From Mycobacterium saskatchewanense (GTDB taxonomy: Bacteria > Actinomycetota > Actinomycetes > Mycobacteriales > Mycobacteriaceae): a DNA stretch of 64,000 bases. The translations under genes and the position numbers were made by a program. The stretch is from NCBI RefSeq assembly GCF_010729105.1, contig NZ_AP022573.1, positions 5,394,001-5,458,000 of the forward strand. The letters are read 5' to 3'. This document shows positions 26,831-36,656 of the stretch, piece by piece (within the stretch, counting starts at the first letter, position 1; the number at the start of each line of letters is the position of its first letter). The notes under the pieces were generated by a model, which ran no database searches, was not told where the DNA came from, and saw only the letters and a list, made by a program, of their open reading frames with translations.

Positions 26831-28326
26831 AGTGGTTGCTTCCGTTCACTTTGCGCGAGGGCGGCCAGGTGCTTGCGTTCCCGATCGGTCAGCTCGTTCG
26901 ACGTAATCGCGCGGAAGGCTGCGGCATCACGCTGGAACCGGGCCGGCGCGTCGGGCAGCGCATCAGGGCCCTCGAGCCGAAAGCTGCTGGGCGCCAAGGG
27001 GCCGAACAGCAACGCCCGGCGCAGCTGCGGCCAGTTCTCCAGCCGGGGCTCGACCCCGGCGGCTCGCGCAAAGGTGAGCGCGACCAGGTTCATCCGGGTC
27101 TTCTGCGACGCCCCTCGCGCCGAGCGATGAGCCGCGATGGCCGACCGCTGGTCGGCCTCACGCGGCGGCGGGACGGTGCCACCCCACGCGTACGCGATCC
27201 ACCGGGCCTGAAGTTCCAGCGGCACAAAGTATCCGCCCGACTGGTCCCACATGCCCACGAACGCCAGCCCCGGCAGGTCGGGATGAAACGTATGCCGGTC
27301 GAGGTCCAGATGCGCGTCGTCCAGGTCGAGAACGGCCCGGACGTCGTCATCGAGAAACGGCAGGCGAACCTTGAATCCGGTGCCGAACACGATCCCGTCG
27401 AACTGCTCTGCATGGCCGTCGGTGAACGTCACGGTCGTGCCTTCGACGGCGTTCACCCACGCCCGCACAGCGATTCGGCCCTCTCCCACGAGCGGCAGGT
27501 AGTACTGGCTGAGGGTGAGCCCGGCGGCCGACAGGGAATCCGCGGGCGCCGGTGCACCGTACTGCTCCGGGCTGCCGCCCGCCTCAACGACGATCTCTTT
27601 CAGCTGCCGATCGACTTCGGCGGCCGGCAGCACCCCGCTCGCCAGCGTCCCGTAGCGCGTGAAAACCCGGTGATCGGAGGGGACTCCGGCGGCGAACTTC
27701 GGCAGGACGTACCGCTGCCGCCGCTGGGTCACGACGACGCGCGCGGCGCCGAATTGGGCCAGTTCGGCGGCGATCTCGAGGGAGCTGATCGCGCCGCCCG
27801 CCACCAGGACGCGCTTGCCGCGATACGGGTCGGCCCCCCGGTAGTCGTAGGTCGCGATCGCTCCCGCCGAGCCGGTGAAGGTGTCGAGCCCCGGCACGGT
27901 GGGGATGGCGGGGGCGTGGAAGCGACCGGTGGCCACCACGACGTTGTCGAAGGTCTCTTCGACGCCGCCGTGCCGGACGAGCCACCTGGCGCCGTCCGGC
28001 GCGAGAAGGTCGACGCGTGTGCCGAACCGGATGCGCGGCACAAGGCCGAATGCGTCGGCATAGCGGTGCAGATAGTCCAGAATCGCGCGGTTCGGTGGAA
28101 AGACGGCGCGTGTCTCGGGCTCGAGGTCGCTGAAGGCGGTCAGGATCCGGCTCGTGTTGGTGTGCATGGTCGGCCACACCCCGCTGCGGCCGGCGAGCCC
28201 CGTCCACTGGCCGCCCAGCATCGGTCCCTGCTCGAAGATCACCGGTTCGAGCCGGCGCGAGAGCAGCCAGCGCGCCGCAACCAGTCCACCGGGTCCGGCC
28301 CCGATCACGGCGACACGTCTCGTCAC
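26827..28326 (-). CDS. FAD/NADPH-dependent monooxygenase (FMO-like)
   Basis: 499 residues. FAD motif GAGPGGLVAARW at the N-terminus, a second Rossmann motif RVLVAGGAISSLEIAAEL for NADPH, and a GTGFKVRLPF segment as in flavin-containing monooxygenases. It is not obviously MymA (Rv3083). Substrate unknown; N-, S- or Baeyer-Villiger oxidation are possible. It overlaps the M15 peptidase gene. Confidence 0.88.
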   Translation of the reverse strand: MTRRVAVIGAGPGGLVAARWLLSRRLEPVIFEQGPMLGGQWTGLAGRSGVWPTMHTNTSRILTAFSDLEPETRAVFPPNRAILDYLHRYADAFGLVPRIRFGTRVDLLAPDGARWLVRHGGVEETFDNVVVATGRFHAPAIPTVPGLDTFTGSAGAIATYDYRGADPYRGKRVLVAGGAISSLEIAAELAQFGAARVVVTQRRQRYVLPKFAAGVPSDHRVFTRYGTLASGVLPAAEVDRQLKEIVVEAGGSPEQYGAPAPADSLSAAGLTLSQYYLPLVGEGRIAVRAWVNAVEGTTVTFTDGHAEQFDGIVFGTGFKVRLPFLDDDVRAVLDLDDAHLDLDRHTFHPDLPGLAFVGMWDQSGGYFVPLELQARWIAYAWGGTVPPPREADQRSAIAAHRSARGASQKTRMNLVALTFARAAGVEPRLENWPQLRRALLFGPLAPSSFRLEGPDALPDAPARFQRDAAAFRAITSNELTDRERKHLAALAQSERKQPL

Positions 28327-28430
28327 CGGTGAACTGTCGCACGCGCGCAGTTCGGGCGCGATCCCTTTGCCGGCTTGACTTCTGATGGGGTCGGGAAGAC
28401 GCGGGCGCCGGCATGTACGAGGATGTAACG

Positions 28431-28814
28431 GTGCGCATGCCTGTGGTGCTCGCGAGCTTTGTCTTCACGGTCAGCTTCGCCGCTTCGGCACAGGCGGATC
28501 CGGGCCCCGACGCCGGCTTCCTTTCCGCGCTCGACAAGGCGGGCATCCCCTATCAGAGCGGGCCCACCGCCATCTCGATCGGCAAGCAGGCCTGCGACCT
28601 GATGGATCAGGGTCAGCTCAAAGCCAACGTCATCCAGGACGTCTCGGCGAGCAACCCGGGGCTTTCGATGCCCGACGCCGCCCGGTTCACCACGATCGCG
28701 ACCAGCGTCTACTGCCCCCAGCACCTCGGGGAACCGGTCACGCAGGCACCGCCATCCCCGACGTCGTCGCCCATCATTCCCGAATTCCCGTGGCCGGCGC
28801 CACCTGTCGGCTGA
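28431..28814 (+). CDS. Secreted DUF732 protein
   Basis: About 127 residues with a cleavable signal peptide (SFVFTVSFAASAQA) and a DUF732 domain (FLSALDKAGIPY ... GKQACDLMDQGQ ... YCPQHL), a small helical, one-disulfide fold common in mycobacteria, function unknown. GTG 28431, eight bases after GAGG, is preferred; ATG 28413 is the alternative. Confidence 0.83.
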   Translation: MRMPVVLASFVFTVSFAASAQADPGPDAGFLSALDKAGIPYQSGPTAISIGKQACDLMDQGQLKANVIQDVSASNPGLSMPDAARFTTIATSVYCPQHLGEPVTQAPPSPTSSPIIPEFPWPAPPVG

Positions 28815-28845
28815 GGCCGTCTGGAGCGACCACCTTGGGGGGCGG

Positions 28846-29361
28846 CTACCTCGAGACGCTGGGGCAGTAGGCGCCAATGGCGGCCTCCGCGAGGTGTTCG
28901 GCGTCGTCGTGGGTGAACTGGGGCGACCACGGACTCCCCGACGCGACGTCCTGGTTCTCCGCCGTCATGATGTCGGTGACGGTCGAGTCCAGCGCCTGCG
29001 GGTGCGGCGGTAAGAGCGAGAAACAGGTGTGGTGGCCGAACTCCATGAACCGCTGCCGTACGGCGTCGTTGCCGTTGTCGGCGATGCCGTAGATGGCCAG
29101 CGAGGAGAAGAACCGGCCGTCGGCTCCGTCGCCCGAACCCTTTGGCCCCGGGGTCACCGTGATCGTTTGCGGTCCGGGGGAGGTCGCGGTCCGATCGCGC
29201 AGGAAGTAGGTGGCGACGACACCGAGCGCGAACAGGACGGCCATCGCGAGGAACACCGCCGCGACGACATTGCCGAGGTTCCTCGACGGGGGCGGGCGCA
29301 CCGGCCGCGGTTGAGGGCGAGGCACCGACCCGACTGGGGCGCTGTTGTCTCCGACAGTCAT
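28846..29361 (-). CDS. Membrane-anchored DUF732 protein
   Basis: 171 residues: a Pro-rich cytoplasmic start, a TM helix (VVAAVFLAMAVLFALGVVATYF) and an external DUF732-like domain (RFFSSLAIYGI ... YCPSVS). It converges with the secreted DUF732 gene. Function unknown. Confidence 0.8.
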   Translation of the reverse strand: MTVGDNSAPVGSVPRPQPRPVRPPPSRNLGNVVAAVFLAMAVLFALGVVATYFLRDRTATSPGPQTITVTPGPKGSGDGADGRFFSSLAIYGIADNGNDAVRQRFMEFGHHTCFSLLPPHPQALDSTVTDIMTAENQDVASGSPWSPQFTHDDAEHLAEAAIGAYCPSVSR

Positions 29362-29523
29362 GAGCTGTCTCCTTTTGGCTGCGGTGCGATCGCGCGGAGT
29401 GTGCCTGGTGTGGATGCCGACCGACCAGGTCGGCTCGGGCGGGTCGCGCCAAGTCCAATCATTATCGACGGGGTTTGATTCCCGCAGTTCAATACGCGTT
29501 CGACGACGACCGGCGAGGCGATG

Positions 29524-30138
29524 TCAGGACACTCCGCTGACCAGGTTGCCGTTTTGAGGACAGTAGGCGCGCACGGAAATGGCCACGTAGGCGTCGGCAT
29601 CCGCGCCGAGTGCCGGGTTGCTGGCCCGAAACGCATCGACGATCTGCGGCACCGTCATGCCCTGGCGGATGTCGGCGCAGACCATCTTGCCGTTGTAGAT
29701 GGCCGCCTCCGGGTTCGCGAACGAGATGCCCCGGTCGTTCAACGTCTGGACGTACTTGTTGTCCTGCTCTGGTGTGGACGGGATCGACGAGGGGGAGGCC
29801 GCCGACGGCGAAGCGGTCGCCGTCGGCGAGGCGCCGGCAGTCGGCGTAGGTGACGCGCTAGGCGGCGCCTGCGAACCCTTGTTGTCCGGGCTCAGCACCC
29901 AGAACCCGACCACGATCGCGCCCGCCAGGACCAGGCCACCCAGGAGCAAAGCGCCGGCTTTCCGCCACGTCGTCACCCACGATTCGCGCTCGACCGCCGG
30001 CTGAGGGGGCGACTCCTCGTCATCGTCGCGTGACCACGCGAGGCCACCACTACCCGGCGACGCCGGGTTGGGTACGGCAACGGTCTCGGAAGCGTTGACT
30101 GCGGCGGTTTCGTCAGAAGCCGGGACCGGCTCGGCCAT
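29524..30138 (-). CDS. Membrane-anchored DUF732 protein with Ser/Pro/Thr linker
   Basis: 204 residues: an acidic cytoplasmic part, a TM helix (GALLLGGLVLAGAIVVGFWVL), a low-complexity linker, and a DUF732 domain (YVQTLNDRGISF ... GKMVCADIRQGMTV ... YCPQNG). It lies 162 bases upstream of the previous DUF732 gene on the same strand, probably a paralogue. Confidence 0.82.
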   Translation of the reverse strand: MAEPVPASDETAAVNASETVAVPNPASPGSGGLAWSRDDDEESPPQPAVERESWVTTWRKAGALLLGGLVLAGAIVVGFWVLSPDNKGSQAPPSASPTPTAGASPTATASPSAASPSSIPSTPEQDNKYVQTLNDRGISFANPEAAIYNGKMVCADIRQGMTVPQIVDAFRASNPALGADADAYVAISVRAYCPQNGNLVSGVS

Positions 30139-30208
30139 GGGGCCATGGTAGCCATCCGGCAGTCATCCGTCTGTCTCCGCGCGCCGCCCGCGGCGAGTCG
30201 CTTTCTGG

Positions 30209-30913
30209 TCAGCCCGCGGCCACCCGCTCCGCGGTCAGCGCGTCGATCGTTTCGGGCGAGACGCCCAGCCCTCGCAGACAGAACCGAAGCGCGCGTCGAC
30301 GGGTCTCGGCGCGTTCGTCGTGACTCGTCCCCCGGTGCCGTTGGGTGGCCGCCCAGACGACGCCGTGCAGCGACTTCGCGGCCGTTGCCGGCATGACGTC
30401 GTGGAACACGCCGAGATCCAGCCCCTGCTGCAGCTGCTCGATCAGCGGCTCGAAGATCATCGGGTATGGGGCCGACACCGGCTCGGACGAGGTGAACACC
30501 TTCGACTGGGCCTCCAGCAACAGCCGCCGCAGATCGGACTCGGTGTTGTCGTCGAAGGCGAGGTCGAATCGGCCGTCGATCCAGGCCGTCACCGCCTCCA
30601 CCGGGTTGTCCGCGGCGGCCATCTTCCTTTTCAGCCGGAGCACTTCCACGCGGGTCATCTCCGTGAATACCGCCGCGACCAGCTGGTCCTTGGACTCGAA
30701 GTGCCGGTAGAAGGCGCGGGTGCTCAGCCGGGCCTGTTCCAGGACGGCGGCGACGCTGAGCCCGCGGATGCCCTGTTCGCGAACCGACTTCGACGCAGCG
30801 TCCAGGATCGCGCACCGCACGTCCGGATCGGGCGCGAGCTTCGCCCGTCGACGTGGTGCACCCCCGCCGAGGTAACCCTGGCGGGAATCGGGCCGGTCAT
30901 ACCGCTGCGTCAT
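30209..30913 (-). CDS. TetR-family regulator (paralogue A)
   Basis: 234 residues with the HTH in LSVAAVLEQARLSTRAFYRHFESKDQLVAAVF. About 65% of positions look shared with the regulator at 31009-31728, including MTRVEVLRLKRKM, PVEAVTAWIDGR and RALRFCLRGLGV, so the two are a tandem duplication. A CTATTACC motif lies eight bases upstream of the start (30921-30928). Target unknown. Confidence 0.88.
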   Translation of the reverse strand: MTQRYDRPDSRQGYLGGGAPRRRAKLAPDPDVRCAILDAASKSVREQGIRGLSVAAVLEQARLSTRAFYRHFESKDQLVAAVFTEMTRVEVLRLKRKMAAADNPVEAVTAWIDGRFDLAFDDNTESDLRRLLLEAQSKVFTSSEPVSAPYPMIFEPLIEQLQQGLDLGVFHDVMPATAAKSLHGVVWAATQRHRGTSHDERAETRRRALRFCLRGLGVSPETIDALTAERVAAG

Positions 30914-31008
30914 GTGATGCCTATTACCCCCGGAGCCATTCAGGCAATCATTTTTTCACGGCCGACAAATGTTCGCTGACTTTCGTCTCACATATCGCCG
31001 CCGGGCAT

Positions 31009-31728
31009 TCATTCGTTTCGCGCCCGGCCGGCGCATGCTTTCGTCGAGGTCATGCCCTCGATTGTTTGCGGTGCCACGCCCAGGCCGCGCAGGCAGAATC
31101 GCAGGGCGCGCTCCCGGACCTCTTGGGGCTCCCAGTGGCCGCTTGCCCACTGCCGTTGCGTGGCGGCCCAGACCACGCCGTTTATCGACTTGGCGGCGGT
31201 CGCCGGAATGATGTCGTGGAACATCCTGAGGTCCAAGCCACGCTCGAGCTGTTCTATCAGCGGGTCGAGGATCGCCATGTAGGACGGCGATACCAGCTCG
31301 GGGGAGGAGAAAATCTTCTCCTGAGCCTCCAAAGATGCTTGGCGCTGTTCCGATTTGATGGTCTCGTCGAATGCGAGATCAAGCCGCCCGTCGATCCACG
31401 CGGTGACGGCCTCCACTGGGTCGGCCGCCGGTGCCATCTTGGCTTTCAGCCGCTGGACCTCGACGCGCGTCATCTCCATGAACACCGCCGCGACCAGCTG
31501 GTCCTTCGACTCGAAATGGCGGTAGAACGCCCGGGTGCTCAACTGCGCGTGCTCCAGCACCGCCGCGATGCTGAGACCCCGAACCCCTTGTTCGCGAACG
31601 GATTTCGCTGCCGCGGCCACGATGGCGCGGCGCACCTCCGGATCTGGAGCCAGTTTGTTTCGTCGCGTCCCGGGCGGATGGCCGGCATGCGGACGCCGAC
31701 AAGAGAGCGGATCCCCCTGTTCCGTCAT
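31009..31728 (-). CDS. TetR-family regulator (paralogue B)
   Basis: 239 residues, same layout as paralogue A with the HTH in LSIAAVLEHAQLSTRAFYRHFESKD. The promoter has two GGTAATNN units (31730-31737 and 31739-31746); the second, GGTAATAG, is the reverse complement of the CTATTACC motif in front of paralogue A. The recognition helices are nearly identical, so cross-regulation is likely. Confidence 0.88.
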   Translation of the reverse strand: MTEQGDPLSCRRPHAGHPPGTRRNKLAPDPEVRRAIVAAAAKSVREQGVRGLSIAAVLEHAQLSTRAFYRHFESKDQLVAAVFMEMTRVEVQRLKAKMAPAADPVEAVTAWIDGRLDLAFDETIKSEQRQASLEAQEKIFSSPELVSPSYMAILDPLIEQLERGLDLRMFHDIIPATAAKSINGVVWAATQRQWASGHWEPQEVRERALRFCLRGLGVAPQTIEGMTSTKACAGRARNE

Positions 31729-31969
31729 AGGTAATCAAGGTAATAGGCGAACCGTTCTCGGATAGGCACTTTCATAAGACTGGGTGGCAGGTTCGGATCG
31801 CTGCCGGTTGGCACCGATCAACCAGCGACACCTGGTGCTCGAGTTTGCGGACCGGGTTTTGCTGCTCGGCGATAACTTTGCACAACGGGTGGCGACAGCA
31901 TCCCGACGCGGTGTGCGAAATGGGCCGAACCTGCGGCCCGGGTGCCCGGGCCGGGCTTAGGCTGCAGCT

Positions 31970-32371
31970 ATGGCAATCGACCGGGCGGCATTGCTGGCGG
32001 GCGGCATTCGGCTCGCCTCGGGCATCTCGTTTCTTGTCGACCCGTTGGGCGCGAACCGGCTCTGGGGCGATCCCGAAGCGCCTTCGCCGACTGCGCGGCT
32101 GCTGTTGCGATCGATGGGGTACCGCGACGCGCTGATCGGCGGCCTGCTGGCTGCGGCGGCCCTCCGGGGCCGCAACACGCGGGGCTGGTTCCTGGCGTCC
32201 GGAGGCGCGGACGCGGCCGACCTGATCGGCGGGCTGAGCGTCCATGACCAGTTGAGGCCGTCCCAGCGGTTCATCGGCCTAGGGGGTGCCGTCGTCGGCA
32301 TCGGAGTTGGTCTCTGGGGAGCCGCGCGACGAGGCCCGCAGCCGAGTCAGGTGCCGCAGAAGGTCCGGTAG
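31970..32371 (+). CDS. Small membrane protein, unknown function
   Basis: 133 residues with three to four hydrophobic segments ([52 protein letters not shown]). It resembles DUF4267-type mycobacterial membrane proteins, but I am not certain. Its 3' end overlaps the SelO gene on the other strand by 25 bases. Confidence 0.7.
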   Translation: MAIDRAALLAGGIRLASGISFLVDPLGANRLWGDPEAPSPTARLLLRSMGYRDALIGGLLAAAALRGRNTRGWFLASGGADAADLIGGLSVHDQLRPSQRFIGLGGAVVGIGVGLWGAARRGPQPSQVPQKVR

Positions 32372-33810
32372 GCGCCGAAGTCCTCCGGCGCCGGACCGGC
32401 GTAGCGCTCGAGTCCCGAGCGCTCGTCGTAAGGCCCGGTCACGGCGCGGAGCAGCTGCCGGAGCGGACGCAGATCACCGGCCGTCGCCGCGGTCAGAGCC
32501 TCCTCGACCAGGTGATTGCGTGGGATGTAGACGGGATTGGCGCGGTCCATCGCGGCGGCGTCCGGGCCCAGGGCCCGCCAATGGGACAGCCACTCGTCGA
32601 AGCCGGCGAGGTCGATGAACAGCCCGCGCGCCGGCTCGGCGTCCCCACGCGCAGCTCGGCCGAGCTGCCGGAAGAAGGAGGTGTAGTCGACGCGGCCGTC
32701 CTTCAGCAGGCGGAACAGCTCGTCGATCAACGGCATCGCCGCCGCCGCTTCCACATCGGCCCGCAAGCCCAGCTTGGCTCGCATGCCGGGGAACCAGACC
32801 GCGTCGTACCGGGATTCGAACACGCCGAATGCCGCCTCGGCCAGCGCGATGGCGTCATCGATGTCGTCGGAAAACAACGGGAGGAGCGTCTCGGCGAACC
32901 GGGCGAGGTTCCACCCGGCTACGAGCGGCTGATTGCCGTAGGCGTACCGGCCCCAGAAGTCGATCGAACTGAAGACCGTGTCCGGGTCATAGGCCTCCAT
33001 GAACGCGCACGGACCGTAGTCGATGGTCTCACCGGAGATCGTCATGTTGTCGGTGTTCATCACGCCGTGGACGAACCCGACCAGCATCCAGCGAGCGATC
33101 AGCGACGCCTGGACGGCGACCACGGCTTCATAGAACGCCAGGTAAGGGCGGTCCGCGCTCGCCGCGCCGGGATGATGGCGGGCGATGGCGTGGTCGGCGA
33201 GGCGGCGCAGCAGGTCCACGTCGCCGGTGGCGGCGGCGTACTGGAAGCTGCCGACCCGCAGGTGGCTGGAGGCGACGCGCGTCAGCACGGCGCCCGGCAG
33301 GGTCTCCTCGCGCTGGACCGCCCGGCCGGTGCCGACGACGGCGAGCGAACGCGTGGTCGGCACGCCCAAGGCGTGCATCGCCTCGCTCACGACGTACTCG
33401 CGAAGCATCGGACCCACGGCGGCCAGGCCGTCGCCGCCGCGCGCGAACGGCGTCGGCCCGGACCCCTTGAGGCTGATATCGCGCACGCTCCCCGCGGGGT
33501 CCACGAGCTCGCCCAGCAGCAGTGCCCGGCCGTCACCCAGCCGCGGGACGAACCCGCCGAACTGATGGCCGGAATAGGCCTGCGCGACAGGGGCGGCGCT
33601 GGTCGGCAGCGCGCTGCCGACCAGGAACCGCAGGCCGTCGGGGCTACGCAGCCACTCGGTGTCGAGGCCGAGCTCCGCGGCCAGCCGGTCGTTGAGCACC
33701 AACAACCGCGCGTCCGGCGGGGTCTCGGCCTGCCAGCGCACCGCCATCTCCGGCAGGTCGCGCAAGAACCGATCCTGCAGAGCCAGGTTCATATCCGGTG
33801 CAACGCTCAC
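32347..33810 (-). CDS. selO: Protein adenylyltransferase SelO/YdiU
   Basis: 487 residues. SelO is a pseudokinase-fold enzyme that transfers AMP to proteins in redox control. Characteristic blocks: [86 protein letters not shown]. The C-terminus ends TFCGT, with Cys where some homologues have selenocysteine. Two GTG-rich upstream possibilities exist, but ATG-type start [11 protein letters not shown] fits. Confidence 0.93.
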   Translation of the reverse strand: MSVAPDMNLALQDRFLRDLPEMAVRWQAETPPDARLLVLNDRLAAELGLDTEWLRSPDGLRFLVGSALPTSAAPVAQAYSGHQFGGFVPRLGDGRALLLGELVDPAGSVRDISLKGSGPTPFARGGDGLAAVGPMLREYVVSEAMHALGVPTTRSLAVVGTGRAVQREETLPGAVLTRVASSHLRVGSFQYAAATGDVDLLRRLADHAIARHHPGAASADRPYLAFYEAVVAVQASLIARWMLVGFVHGVMNTDNMTISGETIDYGPCAFMEAYDPDTVFSSIDFWGRYAYGNQPLVAGWNLARFAETLLPLFSDDIDDAIALAEAAFGVFESRYDAVWFPGMRAKLGLRADVEAAAAMPLIDELFRLLKDGRVDYTSFFRQLGRAARGDAEPARGLFIDLAGFDEWLSHWRALGPDAAAMDRANPVYIPRNHLVEEALTAATAGDLRPLRQLLRAVTGPYDERSGLERYAGPAPEDFGAYRTFCGT

Positions 33811-33850
33811 TTCACCCAGACTACGGACGCTTCACCCAGACTACGGACGC
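33811..33850. repeat. Two 20-bp tandem repeats in the selO promoter region
   Basis: TTCACCCAGACTACGGACGC occurs twice without a gap, starting at the selO start codon side. Possibly an operator pair or a replication slippage product. Confidence 0.85.
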
Positions 33851-33869
33851 GCGGCCGCCGCCGAAGTGG

Positions 33870-34436
33870 TTAGCCGAACGCCTGTCCGATGAGGTCGCGG
33901 GCGCGGTCGAGCATCGACGCGAACGGCCCGACGGCGAAATTCAGCTTCGCCGATTCGACGCCGGGATGTGGACGCGTCGGCGCGATCGCCTCGGCCGCGC
34001 GCACGGCCGTTCCCATCCGCTTGAGGTCGTCATCGTCCAGCTTCCGGGACAGCACCGGAAACTCTTCGCTCTCCTCCTGACGGGCATGGTCGAGCACGGC
34101 GTCGCGCAGCTTGGTGATCTCGTCGACGAACTCCTGCGACGCGATGTCGAGCTGCTCGATCTGCGACAGCAGCTCCTTGGCCTGGTGTTCCTCGGTCAGC
34201 CGGTCGTCCACTATCGCGTCACCGGCGTCGGCCTCACGTCGCACCCGCGGGTGCACGATCATCTCCTCGGCCGTCTCGTGAACCGCCAGCAGCTGCCGCA
34301 ATTTGACGAACGGCTCTTCGCGGGCCTGGGGGTCCGATGCGTGCAGGACCTCGTCGAACATGTCCTCGATCAGGTTGTGCTGCGCTTTGAGGAACGCGAC
34401 GACTTCGTCGGGCGATTCGATCATCATCTCGGCCAT
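33870..34436 (-). CDS. Hemerythrin-like HHE domain protein
   Basis: About 188 residues; a diiron/O2-binding hemerythrin fold. Ligand motifs: KAQHNLIEDMFDE, VHETAEEMIVHP, TEEHQ and LDHARQEESEEFP. ATG 34436 (MAEMMIESPDE) is chosen since GGGAGGT precedes it by seven bases; ATG 34457 is upstream of that site. Mycobacterial relatives are linked to stress responses; role here unknown. Confidence 0.88.
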   Translation of the reverse strand: MAEMMIESPDEVVAFLKAQHNLIEDMFDEVLHASDPQAREEPFVKLRQLLAVHETAEEMIVHPRVRREADAGDAIVDDRLTEEHQAKELLSQIEQLDIASQEFVDEITKLRDAVLDHARQEESEEFPVLSRKLDDDDLKRMGTAVRAAEAIAPTRPHPGVESAKLNFAVGPFASMLDRARDLIGQAFG

Positions 34437-34974
34437 CGCCGATACCTCCCGTTGCATCAGGGGATTGGGGCCATGCGCGGACGCTGGGCTGTGCGCCGCT
34501 CCGCCAAAGAAGTACCCGGTCGAGCCGGGTCTAAACGCATTGGCGCGGCGAGGGGCTCAACGGTGAAGTGGCTGGCGATCGACGGCGAATCCTATTGAGA
34601 AGCAGTGGAATTAGCGTCAGCTTCGTTGCCGTCGAGATTGCCGTGGTGGTGGTGATCCGCGGCGGAGTGCGGCCCTCACGGCAATCTCGGCGGATTGGCA
34701 ACGCCTGCACCACCGAACAAAAGCGCCCCGGCGGCAGAAACGGCTGACCGAGACGGATTTCGGAGCCGGGTTCCGGTAGCTCGCGGCGACAACGCGCGGC
34801 TGACGGCCACGGCGTTGCAGGGCAAGGTCTACCCGCCGGCGAATTGATCGAACGAGCCTTGGACAATTCGCCAAGGGTCTCCAGTGCCGGGGCTTCGCCC
34901 TGATCACCGGGGCGTCGTGACCATCCGTTTCGCCGTGCGACTACGGTTTAGGGAACTCGAGTAGCACCGACGGA
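34437..34974. other. Long intergenic region with a hairpin
   Basis: About 540 bases without a convincing gene. A perfect 12-bp inverted repeat GAGATTGCCGTG (34634-34645) / CACGGCAATCTC (34677-34688) encloses a 31-base GC-rich loop; it could be a structured RNA or an IS scar. The citE-like promoter should lie at the right end. Confidence 0.5.
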
Positions 34975-35916
34975 ATGAAGATGGCCACAGATCACGCAAT
35001 GTATGAACACGTCGACAGTCACGCCGTGGATCCCGAAGACATCGGTTCCCGGCTCGACCCCGTCCTGGCCCGCAGTTGGCTGCTGGTCAACGGTGCGCAC
35101 GCCGAGCGGTTCCAGTCGGCCGCGCACTCCCGCGCCGATGTCGTCGTCCTCGATATCGAGGACGCGGTCGCGCCCAAAGACAAGCAGGGCGCCCGTGACA
35201 ACGTCGTGCGTTGGCTCGCCGGGGGCAACACCGACTGGGTGCGGATCAACGGCTTCGGCACCCCCTGGTGGGCCGATGACCTGGCGGCGCTGGCCGGTAC
35301 GCCGGTCGGCGGTGTGATGCTGGCGATGGTCGAATCGGTCGACCACGTCACCGAGACGGCGAAGCGACTGCCCGACGTGCCGATCGTCGCGCTGGTGGAG
35401 ACGGCGCGTGGGCTCGAGCGCATCACCGAGATCGCGGCGGCCAAGGGCACCTTTCGCCTCGCGTTCGGGATCGGAGACTTCCGCCGGGACACCGGTTTTG
35501 GGGAGGATCCGTCCACCCTGGCGTACACGCGGTCACGCTTCACCATCGCCGCCAAGGCGGCCGGCCTGCCCAGTGCGATCGACGGGCCCACGATCGGCTC
35601 CAACGCGCTGAAGCTCATCGAGGCCACGGCGGTTTCGGTCGAATTCGGCATGACGGGCAAGATCTGCCTGACGCCGGACCAGTGCGCCGTGGTCAACGAG
35701 GGCCTGTCGCCGTCGCAGGACGAGATCGCTTGGGCGAAGGAGTTTTTCGCCGAGTTCGAGCGGGACGGGGGAGAGATCCGCAACGGGTCCGACCTGCCTC
35801 GCATCGCGCGAGCCACCAAGATCCTCGAACTGGCCCGCGCCTACGGCATCGAGGTGTCCGAATTCGAGGACGAGAAAGTGCACTCGCCCGCCCCCTCGGA
35901 CACTTATCACTACTGA
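34975..35916 (+). CDS. HpcH/HpaI aldolase / CitE-like acyl-CoA lyase family protein
   Basis: 313 residues of the citrate-lyase beta-subunit-like TIM barrel. Seen: [30 protein letters not shown] (metal-binding E/D), [12 protein letters not shown], and a basic active-site region [13 protein letters not shown]. Enzymes of this group cleave or form C-C bonds in acyl-CoA substrates (malyl-, citramalyl-CoA). I recall a related gene in M. tuberculosis near pgmA/crcB (Rv3075c). Followed by a DsbA-like gene 17 bases on. Confidence 0.85.
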   Translation: MKMATDHAMYEHVDSHAVDPEDIGSRLDPVLARSWLLVNGAHAERFQSAAHSRADVVVLDIEDAVAPKDKQGARDNVVRWLAGGNTDWVRINGFGTPWWADDLAALAGTPVGGVMLAMVESVDHVTETAKRLPDVPIVALVETARGLERITEIAAAKGTFRLAFGIGDFRRDTGFGEDPSTLAYTRSRFTIAAKAAGLPSAIDGPTIGSNALKLIEATAVSVEFGMTGKICLTPDQCAVVNEGLSPSQDEIAWAKEFFAEFERDGGEIRNGSDLPRIARATKILELARAYGIEVSEFEDEKVHSPAPSDTYHY

Positions 35917-35933
35917 TCGAAAGGTCGGATCCG

Positions 35934-36626
35934 ATGAGTGTCAGCGTCGACTTTCATTTCGACCCGATGTGCCCGTTTGCGTACCAGACGTCAGTGTGGA
36001 TCCGCGATGTTCGCGACCAGATCGGCATCACGATCAACTGGCGGTTCTTCAGCCTCGAAGAGATCAACCGGCCGGAGGGAAAGAAGCACCCCTGGGAGCG
36101 GGAGTGGTCCTACGGCTGGTCACTGATGCGGATTGGCGCGCTGCTGCGCCGTACGGACATGGCGTTGCTGGATCGGTGGTACGCCGCGATCGGGCATGAA
36201 CTGCACACCCTGGGCGGCAAGCCGCACGACCCCGCGGTGGCCCGGCGCCTGCTGACCGACATCGTCGACGAAGCGGCAACTTTCGATGCGGCGCTGGACG
36301 ACCCGACCACGCATGACGACGTCCGCGCCGACCACCAGCGGGTCGTCGACGCCAGCGGCTACGGCGTGCCGACGCTGTTCGTGTCGGGGCAGTGCCTCTT
36401 CGGGCCGGTGTTGGTGGACCCGCCGACCGGGCCTGACGCGCTGAAGCTGTGGAACGTGGTGAGCGGCATGGTCGATCTCCCGCACGTGTACGAGCTTCAG
36501 CGACCCAAGACGCCCGCCGACGCCGAGCGCATCGGCCGGAGCCTGCGTCCGTACCTCGACGGGCGCGACTGGGTGAGCATCAATCGCGGCGCGGTCGTCG
36601 ACGTCGGGCGCCTCACCGGCAACTGA
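35934..36626 (+). CDS. DsbA-family thioredoxin-fold oxidoreductase
   Basis: 230 residues starting [26 protein letters not shown]. The active-site position reads CPFA, a single Cys as in the DsbA/HCCA-isomerase and mycothiol-S-transferase-like members rather than a CxxC oxidase. Block [17 protein letters not shown] is the cis-Pro region. Shine-Dalgarno GAAAGGTCGG. It is co-transcribed with the CitE-like gene; substrate unknown. Confidence 0.83.
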   Translation: MSVSVDFHFDPMCPFAYQTSVWIRDVRDQIGITINWRFFSLEEINRPEGKKHPWEREWSYGWSLMRIGALLRRTDMALLDRWYAAIGHELHTLGGKPHDPAVARRLLTDIVDEAATFDAALDDPTTHDDVRADHQRVVDASGYGVPTLFVSGQCLFGPVLVDPPTGPDALKLWNVVSGMVDLPHVYELQRPKTPADAERIGRSLRPYLDGRDWVSINRGAVVDVGRLTGN

Positions 36627-36656
36627 CCGATCGGGTTGGGTAGGCTCCGCGGTGTC

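Noticed and set aside
26791..28332. 513-codon plus-strand frame
   Set aside because: Antisense of the flavin monooxygenase, which has clear FAD and NADPH motifs on the other strand.
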